From: Shewanella morhuae
Lineage (GTDB): Bacteria > Pseudomonadota > Gammaproteobacteria > Enterobacterales > Shewanellaceae
DNA: 64,000 nt
Direction of reading: 5' to 3'
NCBI RefSeq assembly: GCF_900156405.1
Contig: NZ_FTNN01000013.1
Span: 1-64,000 of the forward strand
Of the stretch, positions 26,947-37,214 are shown one piece after another. How positions within the stretch are numbered: the first letter of the stretch is position 1; each line of letters begins with the position of its first letter. A program made the translations under genes and the position numbers. The notes under the pieces are model-generated. The model did no database searches, had not been told where the DNA came from, and was given only the letters and a program-made list of their open reading frames with translations.

Positions 26947-28083
26947 TTAGCTCAAGACCTCTTCTAATGCCTTGAGGCATAAAGAGACATTCTCGCGGCG
27001 GGCGCCAAAGCCCATTAGGCCGATGCGCCATGCTTTACCTGCTAAGGCGCCAAGGCCTGCGCCGATTTCGAGGTTGTAATCCTTCAGTAAACGAGTGCGC
27101 ACTGCACCGTCATCGACACCTGCTGGGATATAAACCGTATTCAGCTGTGGTAAGCGATAATCTTCGGCGACCACAAAATTAAGCCCTAACTTTTCAAGCC
27201 CAGCACGCAGCACTAAATGCATCTCGTGATGGCGTTGCCATGCATTTTCTAAACCTTCGGCCGCCAAAATACGCAGGGATTCATGCAGTGCATAAAGCGC
27301 ATTAACTGGCGCAGTGTGATGATAACTGCGCTTGCCGCCCGCGCTGGTCCAATAGGCCATGACTAGGCTTTGATCGAGGAACCAACTTTGTACTGGGGTT
27401 TTGCGGTTTTTAAGTTTTTCGACCGCAGCTAGTGAGAATGACACGGGTGATAAACCCGGTACGCAGGAAAGACACTTCTGGCTACCTGAATAAATTGCAT
27501 CGATTCTCCATTCGTCGACTCTTAACTCGACACCGCCAAGGGACGTGACCGCATCGACTATGGATAAACAACCGTATTGCTTGGCTAATGCACACAAAGT
27601 TTTGGCATCGGACAAAGCGCCAGTTGAGGTTTCGGCATGTACAAAGGCTAAAAACTTTGCATCAGGATGGGCTTTCAGCGCCGCTTCCACCGCAGCAGGA
27701 TCGACAGGTGTGCCCCATTCGTTGTCCACCAGCACAGCAATGGCGCCCATGCGTTCGACGTTTTGGCGCATTCGGTCACCAAACACCCCATTACGACAAA
27801 CAATCACCTTCTCGCCCGGCTCAACTAAGTTAACAAAACAGGTTTCCATGCCCGCACTGCCCGGCGCAGAGACTGCCATAGTCATTTCATTTTTAGTTTG
27901 GAAAGCGTATTGAATTAGGCTCTTGAGTTCATCCATCATGCCCACAAACAGCGGGTCTAAATGGCCGACTGTTGGTCTGGCTTGCGCGGCAAGCACTTCA
28001 GGGTAAACATCCGACGGGCCTGGGCCCATCAAAATACGGCGAGGTGGATTAAAAGCGATAAAATGCGGTGCTGGTAACATCAT
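26947..28083 (-). CDS. Class V PLP aminotransferase (alanine-glyoxylate/serine-pyruvate type)
   Basis: This 378-residue PLP enzyme of fold type I class V resembles alanine-glyoxylate and serine-pyruvate aminotransferases. It shows the family opening RRILMGPGPSDVYPEVL, GSAGME for cofactor phosphate binding (about 71-76), the DAVTSLGG aspartate segment (about 176-183) and the PLP-lysine motif SGSQKCLS (Lys near 202). The gene begins with two Met codons; AGGAG is better spaced from the second (28080). It lies alone, convergent with nothing, downstream of the ilv operon end. The physiological substrate pair (glyoxylate with Ala or Ser, or hydroxypyruvate) cannot be settled from sequence. Confidence 0.88.
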   Translation of the reverse strand: MMLPAPHFIAFNPPRRILMGPGPSDVYPEVLAAQARPTVGHLDPLFVGMMDELKSLIQYAFQTKNEMTMAVSAPGSAGMETCFVNLVEPGEKVIVCRNGVFGDRMRQNVERMGAIAVLVDNEWGTPVDPAAVEAALKAHPDAKFLAFVHAETSTGALSDAKTLCALAKQYGCLSIVDAVTSLGGVELRVDEWRIDAIYSGSQKCLSCVPGLSPVSFSLAAVEKLKNRKTPVQSWFLDQSLVMAYWTSAGGKRSYHHTAPVNALYALHESLRILAAEGLENAWQRHHEMHLVLRAGLEKLGLNFVVAEDYRLPQLNTVYIPAGVDDGAVRTRLLKDYNLEIGAGLGALAGKAWRIGLMGFGARRENVSLCLKALEEVLS

Positions 28084-28198
28084 GGCTCCTTAATGCGTGC
28101 AGGTTGAGGTCTTACTCTTATTATGTGTATTAGGGTATTGGCGAATAGTTAACATAGATACTGTTAGAGTATTCGCTCTTAACTTTATCCAAGCTACC

Positions 28199-28225
28199 AC
28201 AAAAAGGCGCGCATGTGCGCTCCTC
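28199..28225 (-). terminator. Terminator of the ilvGMDA operon
   Basis: On the minus strand a GC-rich stem GGAGCGC / GCGCGCC with loop ACAT (one A-G mismatch) is followed by TTTTT, about 75 bp after the ilvA stop. Confidence 0.75.
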
Positions 28226-28296
28226 CTTTAGCCTAAGTGGTCACTATATTAGTTATAAAACAATGGAAAATGCAGTGATAACCAATTGTTTTTTAT

Positions 28297-29904
28297 TTAT
28301 TTATTTAGTTTATTATTTGCATTTAAGAACAATTGATAAGCTGGGCTGTCGGTTTCCTCTTGATACACAAAATCCAGTTCAGTTAAAAACTGCTGGAATG
28401 GCAAGGCATCACTCGCAGGTACTTCAAAACCCGCTAACACTCGGCCAAAGGCCGCACCGTGATTACGATAATGAAACAAACTGATATTCCATTTGCTTTG
28501 CAATGTAGTTAAAAATTTCAGCAGTGCACCGGGATGCTCGGGGAACTCGAAGCTAAATAAGCGCTCTTCTAACGGCTCAGGTGGATGTCCACCCACCATA
28601 TAGCGCACATGCAATTTAGCGGTTTCGTCACCCGACAAATCCTGCACCTCAAAACCATTAGCCTTTAAGGTGGTAATAATGTGCTCTAGCTCGCCTTGGC
28701 CGCGGCTTAAGCGAATGCCTGCAAACACTACAGCCAGATCGCGACTGCTGAAACGATAGTTAAACTCTGTCATTACTCGCCTATCGAGTAACTCACAGAA
28801 TTTTAAGAAGCTTCCTGGACGTTCAGGGACTTTCACCGCTAATACTGCTTCTTTTTGCTCGCCGAGTTCGCAGCGCTCCGACACATATCGCAAACTGTGA
28901 AAATTCACGTTTGCGCCGCTTAAAATCGCCGCTAACTTTTCACCATTACCAAAGCCACCTTTACCACTTTCGCCGCTGGCATTTATGCTGACATATTTTT
29001 TAAGCCCCGCCAGCGACAAAGCTCCCGCTGGTTCGGCTATAGCACGGGTGTCCTCAAAAATATCTTTCACCGCCGCGCAAATTTCATCCGAGGTGACCGT
29101 CACCACTTCATCAACATAGAGTTTAGCGACCCGAAACGGCTCAGTGCCAATGCGTTTTACCGCCACGCCGTCGGCAAATAAACCAACCTGCGCCAGCGTC
29201 ACTGGCTCGCCTGCCGCCATCGCCGCCTTTAAACAAGCGGCATCTTCTGGCTCTACGCCGATAATTTTCACCTGCGGCATCACGGCCTTGTAATACGCAG
29301 CGATACCCGCGATTAAACCGCCGCCGCCCACGGGTACAAATATCACTTCAAGATCGCGCTGCTGCTGCAACATCTCTTGGGCGATAGTGCCTTGGCCGGC
29401 TATCACGGCTTCATCATCAAAGGGGGCGATATAAACTCGGCCCTCTTCTTTCGCCAACGCCATCGCAAAGCCATTGGCTTGATCGAAAGCTTGGCCATGT
29501 AATACCACGTTGCCACCTAAACGGCGCACCGCATCGACTTTGATATCGGGCGTGGTTTCTGGCATCACAATCACCGCATCCACACCGCGACTCGCCGCCG
29601 ACATAGCCACACCTTGGGCATGATTACCGGCTGATGCGCACACTACGCCGCGCTGACATTCGTCCTTGGTTAGCTGCGCAATACGGTTATAGGCACCGCG
29701 TAACTTAAAGGAATGCACTGGCTGCATATCTTCACGCTTCAAAAAGACCTGACAGCCTAAACGCGCCGATAACTTGTTCATGCTTGAAAGTGGCGTCACT
29801 TTCGCGATGTCATACACTGATGACAACAGGATTTTTTGCAGATAGCTCTGTGCCAACTGAAAATGGGCTAAATCCGTCTGAGCTTGCGCTGCAAGTGGTA
29901 ACAT
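28297..29904 (-). CDS. ilvA: Threonine ammonia-lyase, biosynthetic (IlvA)
   Basis: IlvA deaminates threonine to 2-oxobutanoate, the first committed step to isoleucine. I start at ATG 29904 (535 residues), one base past the ilvD stop, with GGAGG upstream inside ilvD. The catalytic PLP domain (about 25-345) has SFKLRGAYNR with the Schiff-base Lys, SAGNHAQGVA and the GGGGLIAG phosphate loop; the C-terminal regulatory region has two ACT-like domains (about 350-520), as in the isoleucine-inhibited long form. Slightly longer than E. coli IlvA (514). It is the last gene of the ilvGMDA operon, same order as in E. coli without ilvE, which lies elsewhere in this window. Confidence 0.95.
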   Translation of the reverse strand: MLPLAAQAQTDLAHFQLAQSYLQKILLSSVYDIAKVTPLSSMNKLSARLGCQVFLKREDMQPVHSFKLRGAYNRIAQLTKDECQRGVVCASAGNHAQGVAMSAASRGVDAVIVMPETTPDIKVDAVRRLGGNVVLHGQAFDQANGFAMALAKEEGRVYIAPFDDEAVIAGQGTIAQEMLQQQRDLEVIFVPVGGGGLIAGIAAYYKAVMPQVKIIGVEPEDAACLKAAMAAGEPVTLAQVGLFADGVAVKRIGTEPFRVAKLYVDEVVTVTSDEICAAVKDIFEDTRAIAEPAGALSLAGLKKYVSINASGESGKGGFGNGEKLAAILSGANVNFHSLRYVSERCELGEQKEAVLAVKVPERPGSFLKFCELLDRRVMTEFNYRFSSRDLAVVFAGIRLSRGQGELEHIITTLKANGFEVQDLSGDETAKLHVRYMVGGHPPEPLEERLFSFEFPEHPGALLKFLTTLQSKWNISLFHYRNHGAAFGRVLAGFEVPASDALPFQQFLTELDFVYQEETDSPAYQLFLNANNKLNK

Positions 29905-29905
29905 A

Positions 29906-31795
29906 TTAGTCCTCCAGTTTACTGCGATCGCGCACCGCGCCCTTATCGGCACTGGTGGCGAGCATGGCGTAGGCTTTAAGCGCGAGTGACACAAAACGCT
30001 CTCGACCGATAGGTTTCCACGCCAATGGGCCAAGACTGTGCATTTTTTCGCGCCGAGCAGCGAGTTCAGCATCGCTTAACGCCAGCTTAATACTGCGCGC
30101 CGGAATATCAATTTCGATGCGATCGCCGTTTTCAACCAAGGCGATAGTGCCGCCTGCCGCCGCTTCTGGCGATACGTGACCTATAGATAAACCTGAGGTA
30201 CCACCGGAGAAACGACCATCGGTAATCAGCGCGCAAACTTTACCTAAACCGCGCGACTTTAAATATGTGGTCGGGTACAACATTTCTTGCATTCCTGGGC
30301 CACCTTTGGGGCCTTCATAACGGATAACCACGACATCACCCGCGACCACTTCGCCGCCTAAAATGCCGGCAACCGCATCATCTTGGCTTTCATAAACGCG
30401 AGCAGAGCCAACAAACGTTAGATTAGATTCATCCACCCCCGCGGTTTTAACAATACAACCATTTTCAGCCACGTTGCCCGATAACACGGCGAGCCCGCCC
30501 TCTTGGCTAAAAGCAAATTCGCGGGTGCGGATACAGCCTTCTTGTCTGTCGTTATCCAGTGTTGGCCAGCGGCAATCTTGGCTAAAGGCTTTAGTGGTTG
30601 GAATGCCAGCAGGCCCCGCCATAAAGAAGTGTTTTACCGCGTCATCTTGGGTTTGCATGATGTCGTACTGCGCTAATACTGACTTTAAGGTGCCATCACT
30701 GACTGTACCGCCCGCAAAAGTGTCACCCTTGTTGGCCGCCACATGGAACACATCGGTATGCAGTAATCCCGCTCTATCTAGCTCGCCTAAAATCCCCATT
30801 ACGCCGCCTGCGCGGTGTACATCTTCCATATGGTATTTAGGCGTTGAGGGAGCTACTTTACAAAGGTGCGGTACAAGGCGCGACATACGGTCGATATCCG
30901 CCATGGTAAAATCAACATCGGCTTCCTGCGCTGCCGCCAATAAATGCAATACTGTGTTAGATGAACCGCCCATGGCGATATCAAGCGTCATGGCGTTTTC
31001 AAAGGCTTTAAAGTTGGCGATATTACGCGGTAAGGCCGACTCATCATCTTCATGGTAATAGCGTTTTGCCAGCGCCATCACGCGCCGACCAGCCTCTAAA
31101 AACAGCTCACGGCGATCGGCGTGAGTCGCCAACATAGAGCCGTTACCCGGCAAAGATAGACCTAGGGCTTCGGTTAAACAGTTCATCGAGTTAGCGGTAA
31201 ACATACCAGAACAAGAGCCGCAGGTTGGGCACGCACTACGTTCAATTTTGGCACTGTCTTCATCGCTAACATTGGTGTCGGCGCCTGCAATCATCGCGTC
31301 GACTAAATCAAGCTTGATAAGTTTATCCGACAGCTTAGTTTTACCCGCCTCCATCGGCCCGCCAGAAACAAACACCACCGGAATATTAAGCCGTAGCGCC
31401 GCCATTAGCATGCCGGGGGTAATTTTGTCGCAGTTAGAGATACACACTAAGGCATCAGCGCAGTGGGCGTTGACCATGTATTCCACACTGTCGGCAATTA
31501 ACTCGCGCGATGGCAGGCTGTAAAGCATGCCGCCGTGACCCATAGCGATACCGTCATCAACGGCGATGGTGTTGAACTCTTTTGCAATACCGCCCGCTTC
31601 TTCAATGGCGCTCGCAACGAGTGAGCCCATGTCTTTTAAGTGCACATGGCCCGGTACAAACTGGGTAAAGGAGTTAGAAATCGCAATAATTGGCTTACCA
31701 AAATCACCGTCTTTGACCCCTGTAGCGCGCCATAACGCACGGGCACCCGCCATATTGCGGCCTTCGGTACTGGTAGCTGATCGTAACTTTGGCAT
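29906..31795 (-). CDS. ilvD: Dihydroxy-acid dehydratase (IlvD)
   Basis: IlvD dehydrates 2,3-dihydroxy-acids to the 2-oxo acids of valine and isoleucine synthesis. The 629-residue protein begins [20 protein letters not shown], almost the canonical start, and carries the iron-sulfur cysteine motifs CISNCDK (about 122-128) and [10 protein letters not shown] (about 192-201), plus the magnesium-binding region [11 protein letters not shown]. It is separated from ilvA by one base and from ilvM by about 138 bp. Full length, no damage visible. Confidence 0.97.
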   Translation of the reverse strand: MPKLRSATSTEGRNMAGARALWRATGVKDGDFGKPIIAISNSFTQFVPGHVHLKDMGSLVASAIEEAGGIAKEFNTIAVDDGIAMGHGGMLYSLPSRELIADSVEYMVNAHCADALVCISNCDKITPGMLMAALRLNIPVVFVSGGPMEAGKTKLSDKLIKLDLVDAMIAGADTNVSDEDSAKIERSACPTCGSCSGMFTANSMNCLTEALGLSLPGNGSMLATHADRRELFLEAGRRVMALAKRYYHEDDESALPRNIANFKAFENAMTLDIAMGGSSNTVLHLLAAAQEADVDFTMADIDRMSRLVPHLCKVAPSTPKYHMEDVHRAGGVMGILGELDRAGLLHTDVFHVAANKGDTFAGGTVSDGTLKSVLAQYDIMQTQDDAVKHFFMAGPAGIPTTKAFSQDCRWPTLDNDRQEGCIRTREFAFSQEGGLAVLSGNVAENGCIVKTAGVDESNLTFVGSARVYESQDDAVAGILGGEVVAGDVVVIRYEGPKGGPGMQEMLYPTTYLKSRGLGKVCALITDGRFSGGTSGLSIGHVSPEAAAGGTIALVENGDRIEIDIPARSIKLALSDAELAARREKMHSLGPLAWKPIGRERFVSLALKAYAMLATSADKGAVRDRSKLED

Positions 31796-31933
31796 TGACT
31801 GTATCCTTTATCTTAAATCGAAAATGGTATGCTTAATTCACATGGCGAATACAGCGTTGGCTGCACTGCCCTTATTTATAGCGCCCGTGTCAGCCCTAAA
31901 ATCGGCGGCTGAAATCGAGCTTAACGCAACGAC

Positions 31934-32191
31934 TTATGCACTGGCCGTTTGTTGCAAACTCATCGGCAACAACACCTTACACAAGGTGACATCAATTAGC
32001 TTATTCAGTTGATTACTTAGGAGTTCAATGGCGCGATCGCTATCAACCTCCATATCCAGCGACAGGCTAGCATCGTCGTTCATGCGCATTTGCATTTGGG
32101 TGATGGTAAAACCACGGTGACGCGTCACACGCAAAACACGCTCAAGCACTTCGGGGCGTTGTTGAACCGTTAACTCCAGAGAGTAGATCAT
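31934..32191 (-). CDS. ilvM: Acetolactate synthase II small (regulatory) subunit (IlvM)
   Basis: This 85-residue ACT-domain subunit starts at ATG 32191 ([20 protein letters not shown]), four bases inside the ilvG stop (ATGA overlap), so it is translated with the large subunit. Length and position match the short IlvM type rather than IlvN or IlvH. In the family it activates the large subunit and modulates feedback control. Confidence 0.92.
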   Translation of the reverse strand: MIYSLELTVQQRPEVLERVLRVTRHRGFTITQMQMRMNDDASLSLDMEVDSDRAIELLSNQLNKLIDVTLCKVLLPMSLQQTASA

Positions 32192-33861
32192 GTTTGTTTC
32201 TCCATTTCGTCCATCATATCGCTGTTTGATGCACCGGGGGGCACCAGTGGCCAAACGTTAAAAGCATCGTCAATTGCAACGTGTAACAAATACGGACCCT
32301 TTGCCGCTAACATCTCGGTTAAGGCTTCTTCCACTTCGTCGGAAGAAAAAATAGTACGGCCGGGAATATCAAAGGCCGAGGCCAGCAAGACAAAATCTGG
32401 GTTATCGGATAAATCCGTTTCACTGTAACGCTCTTCAAAAAACAGTTGCTGCCACTGTTTCACCATGCCGAGCTTTTGGTTATCAACCAGCACAATTTTT
32501 ACCGGCAGCTTACGGCGTTTGATGGTGGTCAGCTCCTGCACATTCATCATAAAAGAACCATCGCCAGAGACTGTGACCACTGTGGCATCAGGGCGCGCCA
32601 CTTGAGCGCCAATCGCTGCAGGCAAGCCAAAGCCCATAGTGCCTAAACCTGCGCTGGATAGATGATCCTCAGGGCGGCGAAACCACATATGCTGGGCAAC
32701 CCACATTTGGTGCTGGCCTACATCGCAGCACACAACGCTGTCCTCGGGTAACTTATTGGCTAAACGGCGCAGCAGCGCAGGGGCGTAGATCAAACTGCCG
32801 GGGTGTTGATAATCCCATTGATGCTTACGGGATAAATGCTCAACCTCAGCCTGCCAAGGGGTGATGTTCATCGGCATGGCTAAGGCAGGCAAGATTTGGC
32901 GTAAATCGCCGGCGATTGCCACCTCTGGCATACGCAATTTGCCTAGTTCAGCGGCGTCGATATCGAGATGGATCACTTTGGCTTTATCGGCAAAGCTCGC
33001 TAAGCGGCCGGTAACTCGGTCGTCAAAACGGGCACCAACCACAATCAGCAAGTCGCAATCCTGCACCGCTAAGTTAGCGGCCTTGCCGCCATGCATGCCT
33101 AACATGCCTAAATAACCAGACGTGCCGTGGGTAATACTGCCAAGACCTTTCAAAGTTGCCACCGAAGGTATACCAGTGACTTTGATAAACTCACGCAGTT
33201 GATCCACCGCGCCCGCCATACCTACGCCGCCACCTACATACAACATGGGCTGTTTAGCTTCTGCCAACAGTGCACGGGCGGCGTCGATGTCGCTCATCTG
33301 GGCTTGGGGTTCATTTATAATCGCAAGTAGAGGTGTGCGGTATTCCAAGTGGGCGATTTGAATGTCTTTAGGGATATCCACTAGCACAGGGCCTGGGCGA
33401 CCCGATGCGGCGATTTCAAAGGCTTGATACAAGGTTGGGATCAGGTCGTTAACGTCTGTCACCATAAAACTGTGCTTAGTGCAGCTCAGTGACATGCCTA
33501 GCACGTCGATTTCTTGAAATGCATCGGTGCCGATAACCGCGGTGGAGACTTGGCCGGTGATGGCCACAAGAGGCACTGAATCTAATAATGCATCGGCTAA
33601 AGAAGTGATGAGGTTTGTCGCGCCTGGGCCTGAGGTCGCAAAGCACACACCGGTTTTACCACTGGCTCTGGCATATCCTACCGCGGCAAAGGCGGCGCCT
33701 TGTTCGTGACGGCTGAGTAAGTGTTCGACAGGGCTTCCATAGAGGGCATCGTATATTGGCATAATGGCACCACCGGGATAACCAAACACTGTGGTTACGC
33801 CATGTGCTGCTAACACTTTTATTACCGCGTCTGCGCCTCTGATCATCTGCCCTGGTTCCAT
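32188..33861 (-). CDS. ilvG: Acetolactate synthase II large (catalytic) subunit (IlvG)
   Basis: This thiamine-pyrophosphate enzyme condenses pyruvate with pyruvate or 2-oxobutanoate, the first shared step of valine, leucine and isoleucine synthesis. The 557 residues show the N-terminal [18 protein letters not shown] with [10 protein letters not shown] (catalytic Glu near 53), a central FAD/DHS-like domain, and the TPP signature GDGSFMMN...DNQKLGMV near 440-475. It is intact, unlike the frameshifted ilvG of E. coli K-12. It is the first structural gene after the ilvL leader and attenuator. Confidence 0.96.
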   Translation of the reverse strand: MEPGQMIRGADAVIKVLAAHGVTTVFGYPGGAIMPIYDALYGSPVEHLLSRHEQGAAFAAVGYARASGKTGVCFATSGPGATNLITSLADALLDSVPLVAITGQVSTAVIGTDAFQEIDVLGMSLSCTKHSFMVTDVNDLIPTLYQAFEIAASGRPGPVLVDIPKDIQIAHLEYRTPLLAIINEPQAQMSDIDAARALLAEAKQPMLYVGGGVGMAGAVDQLREFIKVTGIPSVATLKGLGSITHGTSGYLGMLGMHGGKAANLAVQDCDLLIVVGARFDDRVTGRLASFADKAKVIHLDIDAAELGKLRMPEVAIAGDLRQILPALAMPMNITPWQAEVEHLSRKHQWDYQHPGSLIYAPALLRRLANKLPEDSVVCCDVGQHQMWVAQHMWFRRPEDHLSSAGLGTMGFGLPAAIGAQVARPDATVVTVSGDGSFMMNVQELTTIKRRKLPVKIVLVDNQKLGMVKQWQQLFFEERYSETDLSDNPDFVLLASAFDIPGRTIFSSDEVEEALTEMLAAKGPYLLHVAIDDAFNVWPLVPPGASNSDMMDEMEKQT

Positions 33862-33964
33862 ATTCTCTCTCGCTACGTTAGTCCTGAATTGCCGAAATCG
33901 ACGCTAGTATTGACTCTTTTTATACCTTTTCAAACTTTGACCCTAAAACTTGAGCCCTGAAACG

Positions 33965-34003
33965 AAGAACCCCCCAGTCCTTTCGGAGCGGGGGGTTCTT
34001 TTG
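33965..34003 (-). terminator. Attenuator of the ilvGMDA operon
   Basis: The stem AAGAACCCCCC / GGGGGGTTCTT with an apical GTCC/GGAG-type extension lies between the ilvL leader peptide and ilvG, about 25 bp after the leader stop. The run after the stem is T-rich. Its place after a peptide full of Ile, Val and Leu codons marks it as a ribosome-mediated attenuator. Confidence 0.85.
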
Positions 34004-34026
34004 AAACTTCTAACCTTTTAGGTCTA

Positions 34027-34113
34027 TCAGTTCGCCATGCGCCGCCCCCGCTGTGATTTAATAATCACGACGGTAATAATCACGAGAATGAGCTTGGCAG
34101 CTTGGTTAAACAT
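34027..34113 (-). CDS. ilvL: ilv operon leader peptide (IlvL)
   Basis: A 28-codon ORF begins at ATG 34113 with AGGGA upstream and ends at TGA 34027. Its middle reads LILVIITVVII, that is ten of eleven residues Ile, Leu or Val, the control amino acids of the pathway. Stalling at these codons when any of the three charged tRNAs is scarce would prevent the downstream terminator from forming and allow ilvGMDA transcription. It is not conserved in sequence with E. coli IlvL but has the same design. Confidence 0.9.
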   Translation of the reverse strand: MFNQAAKLILVIITVVIIKSQRGRRMAN

Positions 34114-34454
34114 CAATATGGATCCCTAATCGGTGTTTTTAAAATGGTTCTCTAACATCGAGAATGACTTGAAAGTTAGTTTCGCTTTGGGCCTTGCCCT
34201 ACCGCGAGCTATTAGCTTTACCATAAAGCGACAGCCAAACACAATAAAAATATTTTTTGTCAAAAAAATTCAGCTTCCCTGCCGAGACAATGCAAAACAA
34301 CAAAGTAAAACGTTAACTATTGATACTTAGTGGGCGCCATTCACCTACTGAGCATTTACTGACTTAACTGTGTCGTTTTTGCCCGCTCGACCACTGACTG
34401 AACAGGAAAAATGTGTACGTAAACGATTGTAAAATCTGATCTTCAATCTGTTGA

Positions 34455-34504
34455 GGTCGGTTGAGTAGCAAGCGATGTTTCAGCCTTCTACTCAAGCGCG
34501 ACCC
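34455..34504 (-). other. Long imperfect stem-loop after ilvC
   Basis: Arms GGTCG and TTGAGTAG on one side pair with CTACTCAA and CGACC on the other, with a 19-nt loop, starting 8 bp after the ilvC stop. No T-run follows, so it may be a 3'-end stabiliser or a weak terminator. The remaining 340 bp up to ilvL must hold the ilvGMDA promoter, but I see no convincing -35/-10 pair; a TTGACA at about 34256-34261 (minus) lacks a matching -10. Confidence 0.45.
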
Positions 34505-34511
34505 CAATCAA

Positions 34512-35990
34512 CTAAGCTTCAACAATACTTTTCATATCAGTCATATAGCCACGAAGCTCAGCGCCAACATATTCCACCGCGGTTTCACGAATCGCTTCGT
34601 TAACGGCGATGAGCGTTAAGTTGTCGACACTGGTTGCGCTGTCCTTTAGACCAGCACCTAAATACTCAGATGACATGGCATTAACGTAATCGCGCAGCAT
34701 AGGCACCGCAGCGTGGTTAAACAGGTAGCAACCGTATTCGGCGGTATCTGAAATCACTACGTTCATTTCGTACAAACGCTTACGGGCAATCGTGTTGGCG
34801 ATGAGTGGAGTTTCATGCAGTGACTCGTAATAAGCCGACTCTTCCACGATACCCGCAGACACCATAGTGTCGAACGCCAGTTCCACACCCGCTTTGATCA
34901 TAGCGACAAGGAAAATACCTTTGTCGAAATAGGTTTGTTCGTCGATATGCTCGCTCGATACGGGCGCATTTTCGAAACCTGTTTCGCCAGTTTCGGCTCT
35001 CCAACGCAGTAGGTTCGCATCATCGTTCGCCCAGTCTTCCATCATAGTGCGAGAGAATTCGCCGCTGATGATGTCATCCATGTGCTTTTCAAATAATGGC
35101 TGGAGGATTTCTTTTAAATCTTCTGCAATTTCAAATGCTTTAATCTTGGCAGGATTAGACAAACGGTCCATCATGTTAGTGATGCCGCCGTGTTTCAGCG
35201 CTTCAGTGACCGTTTCCCAACCTTGCTGGATAAGCTTGGCCGCGTAGCCTGGCTCAACGCCATCGGCGATCATTTTCTCGTAACCTAAGATGGCGCCCGT
35301 CTGCAACATACCGCACAGAATGGTCTGCTCGCCCATCAGATCTGACTTCACTTCAGCGATGAAAGACGACAGTAAAACACCGGCTCTGTCTCCACCCGTT
35401 GCGCTAGCGTAGGCTTTAGCAATCTCTAAGCCGTCACCGTTTGGATCGTTTTCTGGGTGAACCGCTATAAGGGTAGGTACACCAAAACCACGTTTGTATT
35501 CTTCACGCACTTCAGTGCCTGGGCACTTAGGGGCGACCATCACCACAGTGATATCGGGACGAACTTGCATGCCCTCTTCAACGATGTTGAAGCCGTGTGA
35601 GTAAGACAAGGTAGAACCTTGCTTCATCAGTGGCATAACAGCGTTAACCACGTTGGAATGCTGTTTGTCCGGCGTCAGGTTAAGTACCAGATCCGCCGCG
35701 GGGATTAATTCTTCAAACGTGCCGACACGAAAACCGTTGTCGGTCGCTTTTTGCCATGAGGCACGTTTCTGTTCAATCGCTTCAGGACGCAGGGCAAAAG
35801 AGATATTCAGACCCGAATCACGCATGTTCAAGCCTTGGTTAAGACCTTGAGCACCACAACCTAAAATAACAATATTCCAATCTTTGATGTAGTTACAGCC
35901 GTCGCTAAACTCAGAACGATCCATGAAACGACATTGGCCAAGCTGTGCTAATTGTTGACGTAAATTCAGAGAGTTAAAATAGTTAGCCAT
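34512..35990 (-). CDS. ilvC: Ketol-acid reductoisomerase, long class II form (IlvC)
   Basis: IlvC isomerises and reduces acetolactate or acetohydroxybutanoate with NADPH. I chose ATG 35990 ([18 protein letters not shown], the canonical enterobacterial start) rather than the in-frame upstream ATG, giving 492 residues. Features are the [17 protein letters not shown] dinucleotide-binding loop (about 44-60), the double C-terminal knotted domain of the long class II enzymes, and metal ligands in the [11 protein letters not shown] region (about 212-222). It is divergent from ilvY with the operator region between, the classic gammaproteobacterial pair. Confidence 0.97.
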   Translation of the reverse strand: MANYFNSLNLRQQLAQLGQCRFMDRSEFSDGCNYIKDWNIVILGCGAQGLNQGLNMRDSGLNISFALRPEAIEQKRASWQKATDNGFRVGTFEELIPAADLVLNLTPDKQHSNVVNAVMPLMKQGSTLSYSHGFNIVEEGMQVRPDITVVMVAPKCPGTEVREEYKRGFGVPTLIAVHPENDPNGDGLEIAKAYASATGGDRAGVLLSSFIAEVKSDLMGEQTILCGMLQTGAILGYEKMIADGVEPGYAAKLIQQGWETVTEALKHGGITNMMDRLSNPAKIKAFEIAEDLKEILQPLFEKHMDDIISGEFSRTMMEDWANDDANLLRWRAETGETGFENAPVSSEHIDEQTYFDKGIFLVAMIKAGVELAFDTMVSAGIVEESAYYESLHETPLIANTIARKRLYEMNVVISDTAEYGCYLFNHAAVPMLRDYVNAMSSEYLGAGLKDSATSVDNLTLIAVNEAIRETAVEYVGAELRGYMTDMKSIVEA

Positions 35991-36056
35991 CTGATATACC
36001 ACCTATAAGTCAGAAATTTTGGACGCAACCAAACTAACATAATGTTACGGCTTGGT

Positions 36057-36072
36057 TGTGATTGAAATCACT
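36057..36072. promoter_or_regulatory. CRP-like site between ilvC and ilvY
   Basis: TGTGA-N6-TCACT matches the CRP consensus TGTGA-N6-TCACA in nine of ten positions. It overlaps the predicted -10 of the ilvC promoter (36070-36075), a place where binding would repress ilvC; it could also act on ilvY. Confidence 0.45.
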
Positions 36073-36097
36073 ATAACCCATGCTTATCATTGCTTAA
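36070..36097 (-). promoter_or_regulatory. Candidate ilvC promoter
   Basis: On the minus strand TTAAGC (-35, 36092-36097) and TATAGT (-10, 36070-36075) are 16 bp apart. The weak -35 is what an activator-dependent promoter would show, and the IlvY-type site lies about 65 bp upstream of the expected start. Confidence 0.5.
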
Positions 36098-36120
36098 AAT
36101 GATATATTCGGAACTTCATA

Positions 36121-36135
36121 TTGCATTATGCGCAA
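36121..36135. promoter_or_regulatory. IlvY-type LysR operator
   Basis: TTGC-N7-GCAA (36121-36135) contains a T-N11-A LysR box and resembles the TTGCAA...TTGCAA operators of E. coli IlvY. It is centred near -65 of the predicted ilvC start, the usual activator position for LysR regulators. Confidence 0.6.
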
Positions 36136-36243
36136 CGTCAACAACAATGACAGCCCACGTAATATCGGCTTAATAAACCTAACGGCGATAGACAAACACT
36201 CAAATGTGGCGTCATTCAAGCACAGGGTAAACAGGATAAGATC

Positions 36244-37131
36244 ATGGATATTCGTACTCTCAAATTGTACCTGCACTTATGTGACAGTTTGCACTTCGCC
36301 AAAACGGCGGAGCAGATGCATGTGAGCCCATCGACCTTAAGCCGGGCATTGCAAAGATTAGAAGAGGAAGTTAACGCTAAACTATTAGAGCGGGACAATC
36401 GCAGTGTGACCTTAACCCATGCGGGGCGCGAATTTAAGCTATTTGCCGAACAGACTTTTAATCATTGGGAGACGCTTAAACACAGTATAAGCCTCAAACA
36501 GGATGTGCTGCGCGGTCGATTAAACCTGTATTGCTCGGTCACTGCCGCCTACAGCCATTTACCCGCTTTGTTAGATTTATTTCGCCAAGAGCACCCATTT
36601 GTCGAAATTGCATTAACCACAGGAGATGCGGCTAACGCCTTGGTTGAAGTGCAGCAAAATCGAGCCGATATTGCCATTGCTGCCCTACCAGACCCATTCC
36701 CCAGTAGCTTACACTTTGCCAAAATTGACGATGTGCCGTTATCAATTATCGCTCCAACTATTCGCTGCGCGGTACAACAACAGATTTCTCAACATCCCAT
36801 TGATTGGTCGAACGTCCCCTTTATCATTGCTGATCATGGCCCTGGACGACGCCGCGCCGATAATTGGTTCAAACAAATGGGTATTAGCCCCAATATTTAT
36901 GCCCAAGTGTCGGGCCAAGAAGCGATTGCCTCTATGGTGGCGTTAGGCTGCGGTATCAGCATGAGCCCTGTGGTGGTGATCAATAACAGCCCTGTGCGGG
37001 ATCGTATTCAGCTATTATCGTCGCCCGTTACGATAGAGCCATTCGAGTTAGGTTGCTGCTGTAGGGTAAAACGTTTGGCAGAACCCATCATCAATGCATT
37101 TTTAGAGGTGATTAAAACGCCTGCAATGTAA
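36244..37131 (+). CDS. ilvY: LysR-family activator of ilvC (IlvY)
   Basis: This 295-residue LysR-type regulator starts MDIRTLKLYLHLCDSLHFAK with a helix-turn-helix (about 18-40, TAEQMHVSPSTLSRALQRLE) and a C-terminal periplasmic-binding-like sensor domain (about 90-290). The sequence and its divergent position from ilvC identify IlvY, which in E. coli activates ilvC when acetolactate or acetohydroxybutanoate bind it. Full length. Confidence 0.94.
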   Translation: MDIRTLKLYLHLCDSLHFAKTAEQMHVSPSTLSRALQRLEEEVNAKLLERDNRSVTLTHAGREFKLFAEQTFNHWETLKHSISLKQDVLRGRLNLYCSVTAAYSHLPALLDLFRQEHPFVEIALTTGDAANALVEVQQNRADIAIAALPDPFPSSLHFAKIDDVPLSIIAPTIRCAVQQQISQHPIDWSNVPFIIADHGPGRRRADNWFKQMGISPNIYAQVSGQEAIASMVALGCGISMSPVVVINNSPVRDRIQLLSSPVTIEPFELGCCCRVKRLAEPIINAFLEVIKTPAM

Positions 37132-37214
37132 AGAATCGAATTATTAATTACGCCTAAGCTGACGCGACCCTTTGCAGCTAAAATGTTAGCCAAAATGAGT
37201 CGCATCACCGCAGG

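Noticed and set aside
29905..30072. Upstream extension of ilvA inside ilvD
   Set aside because: It overlaps ilvD in another frame; the IlvA start MLPLAAQ at 29904 follows a GGAGG and is one base past ilvD.
34240..34265. TTGACA as -35 of the ilvGMDA promoter
   Set aside because: No acceptable -10 hexamer occurs 16-18 bp downstream.
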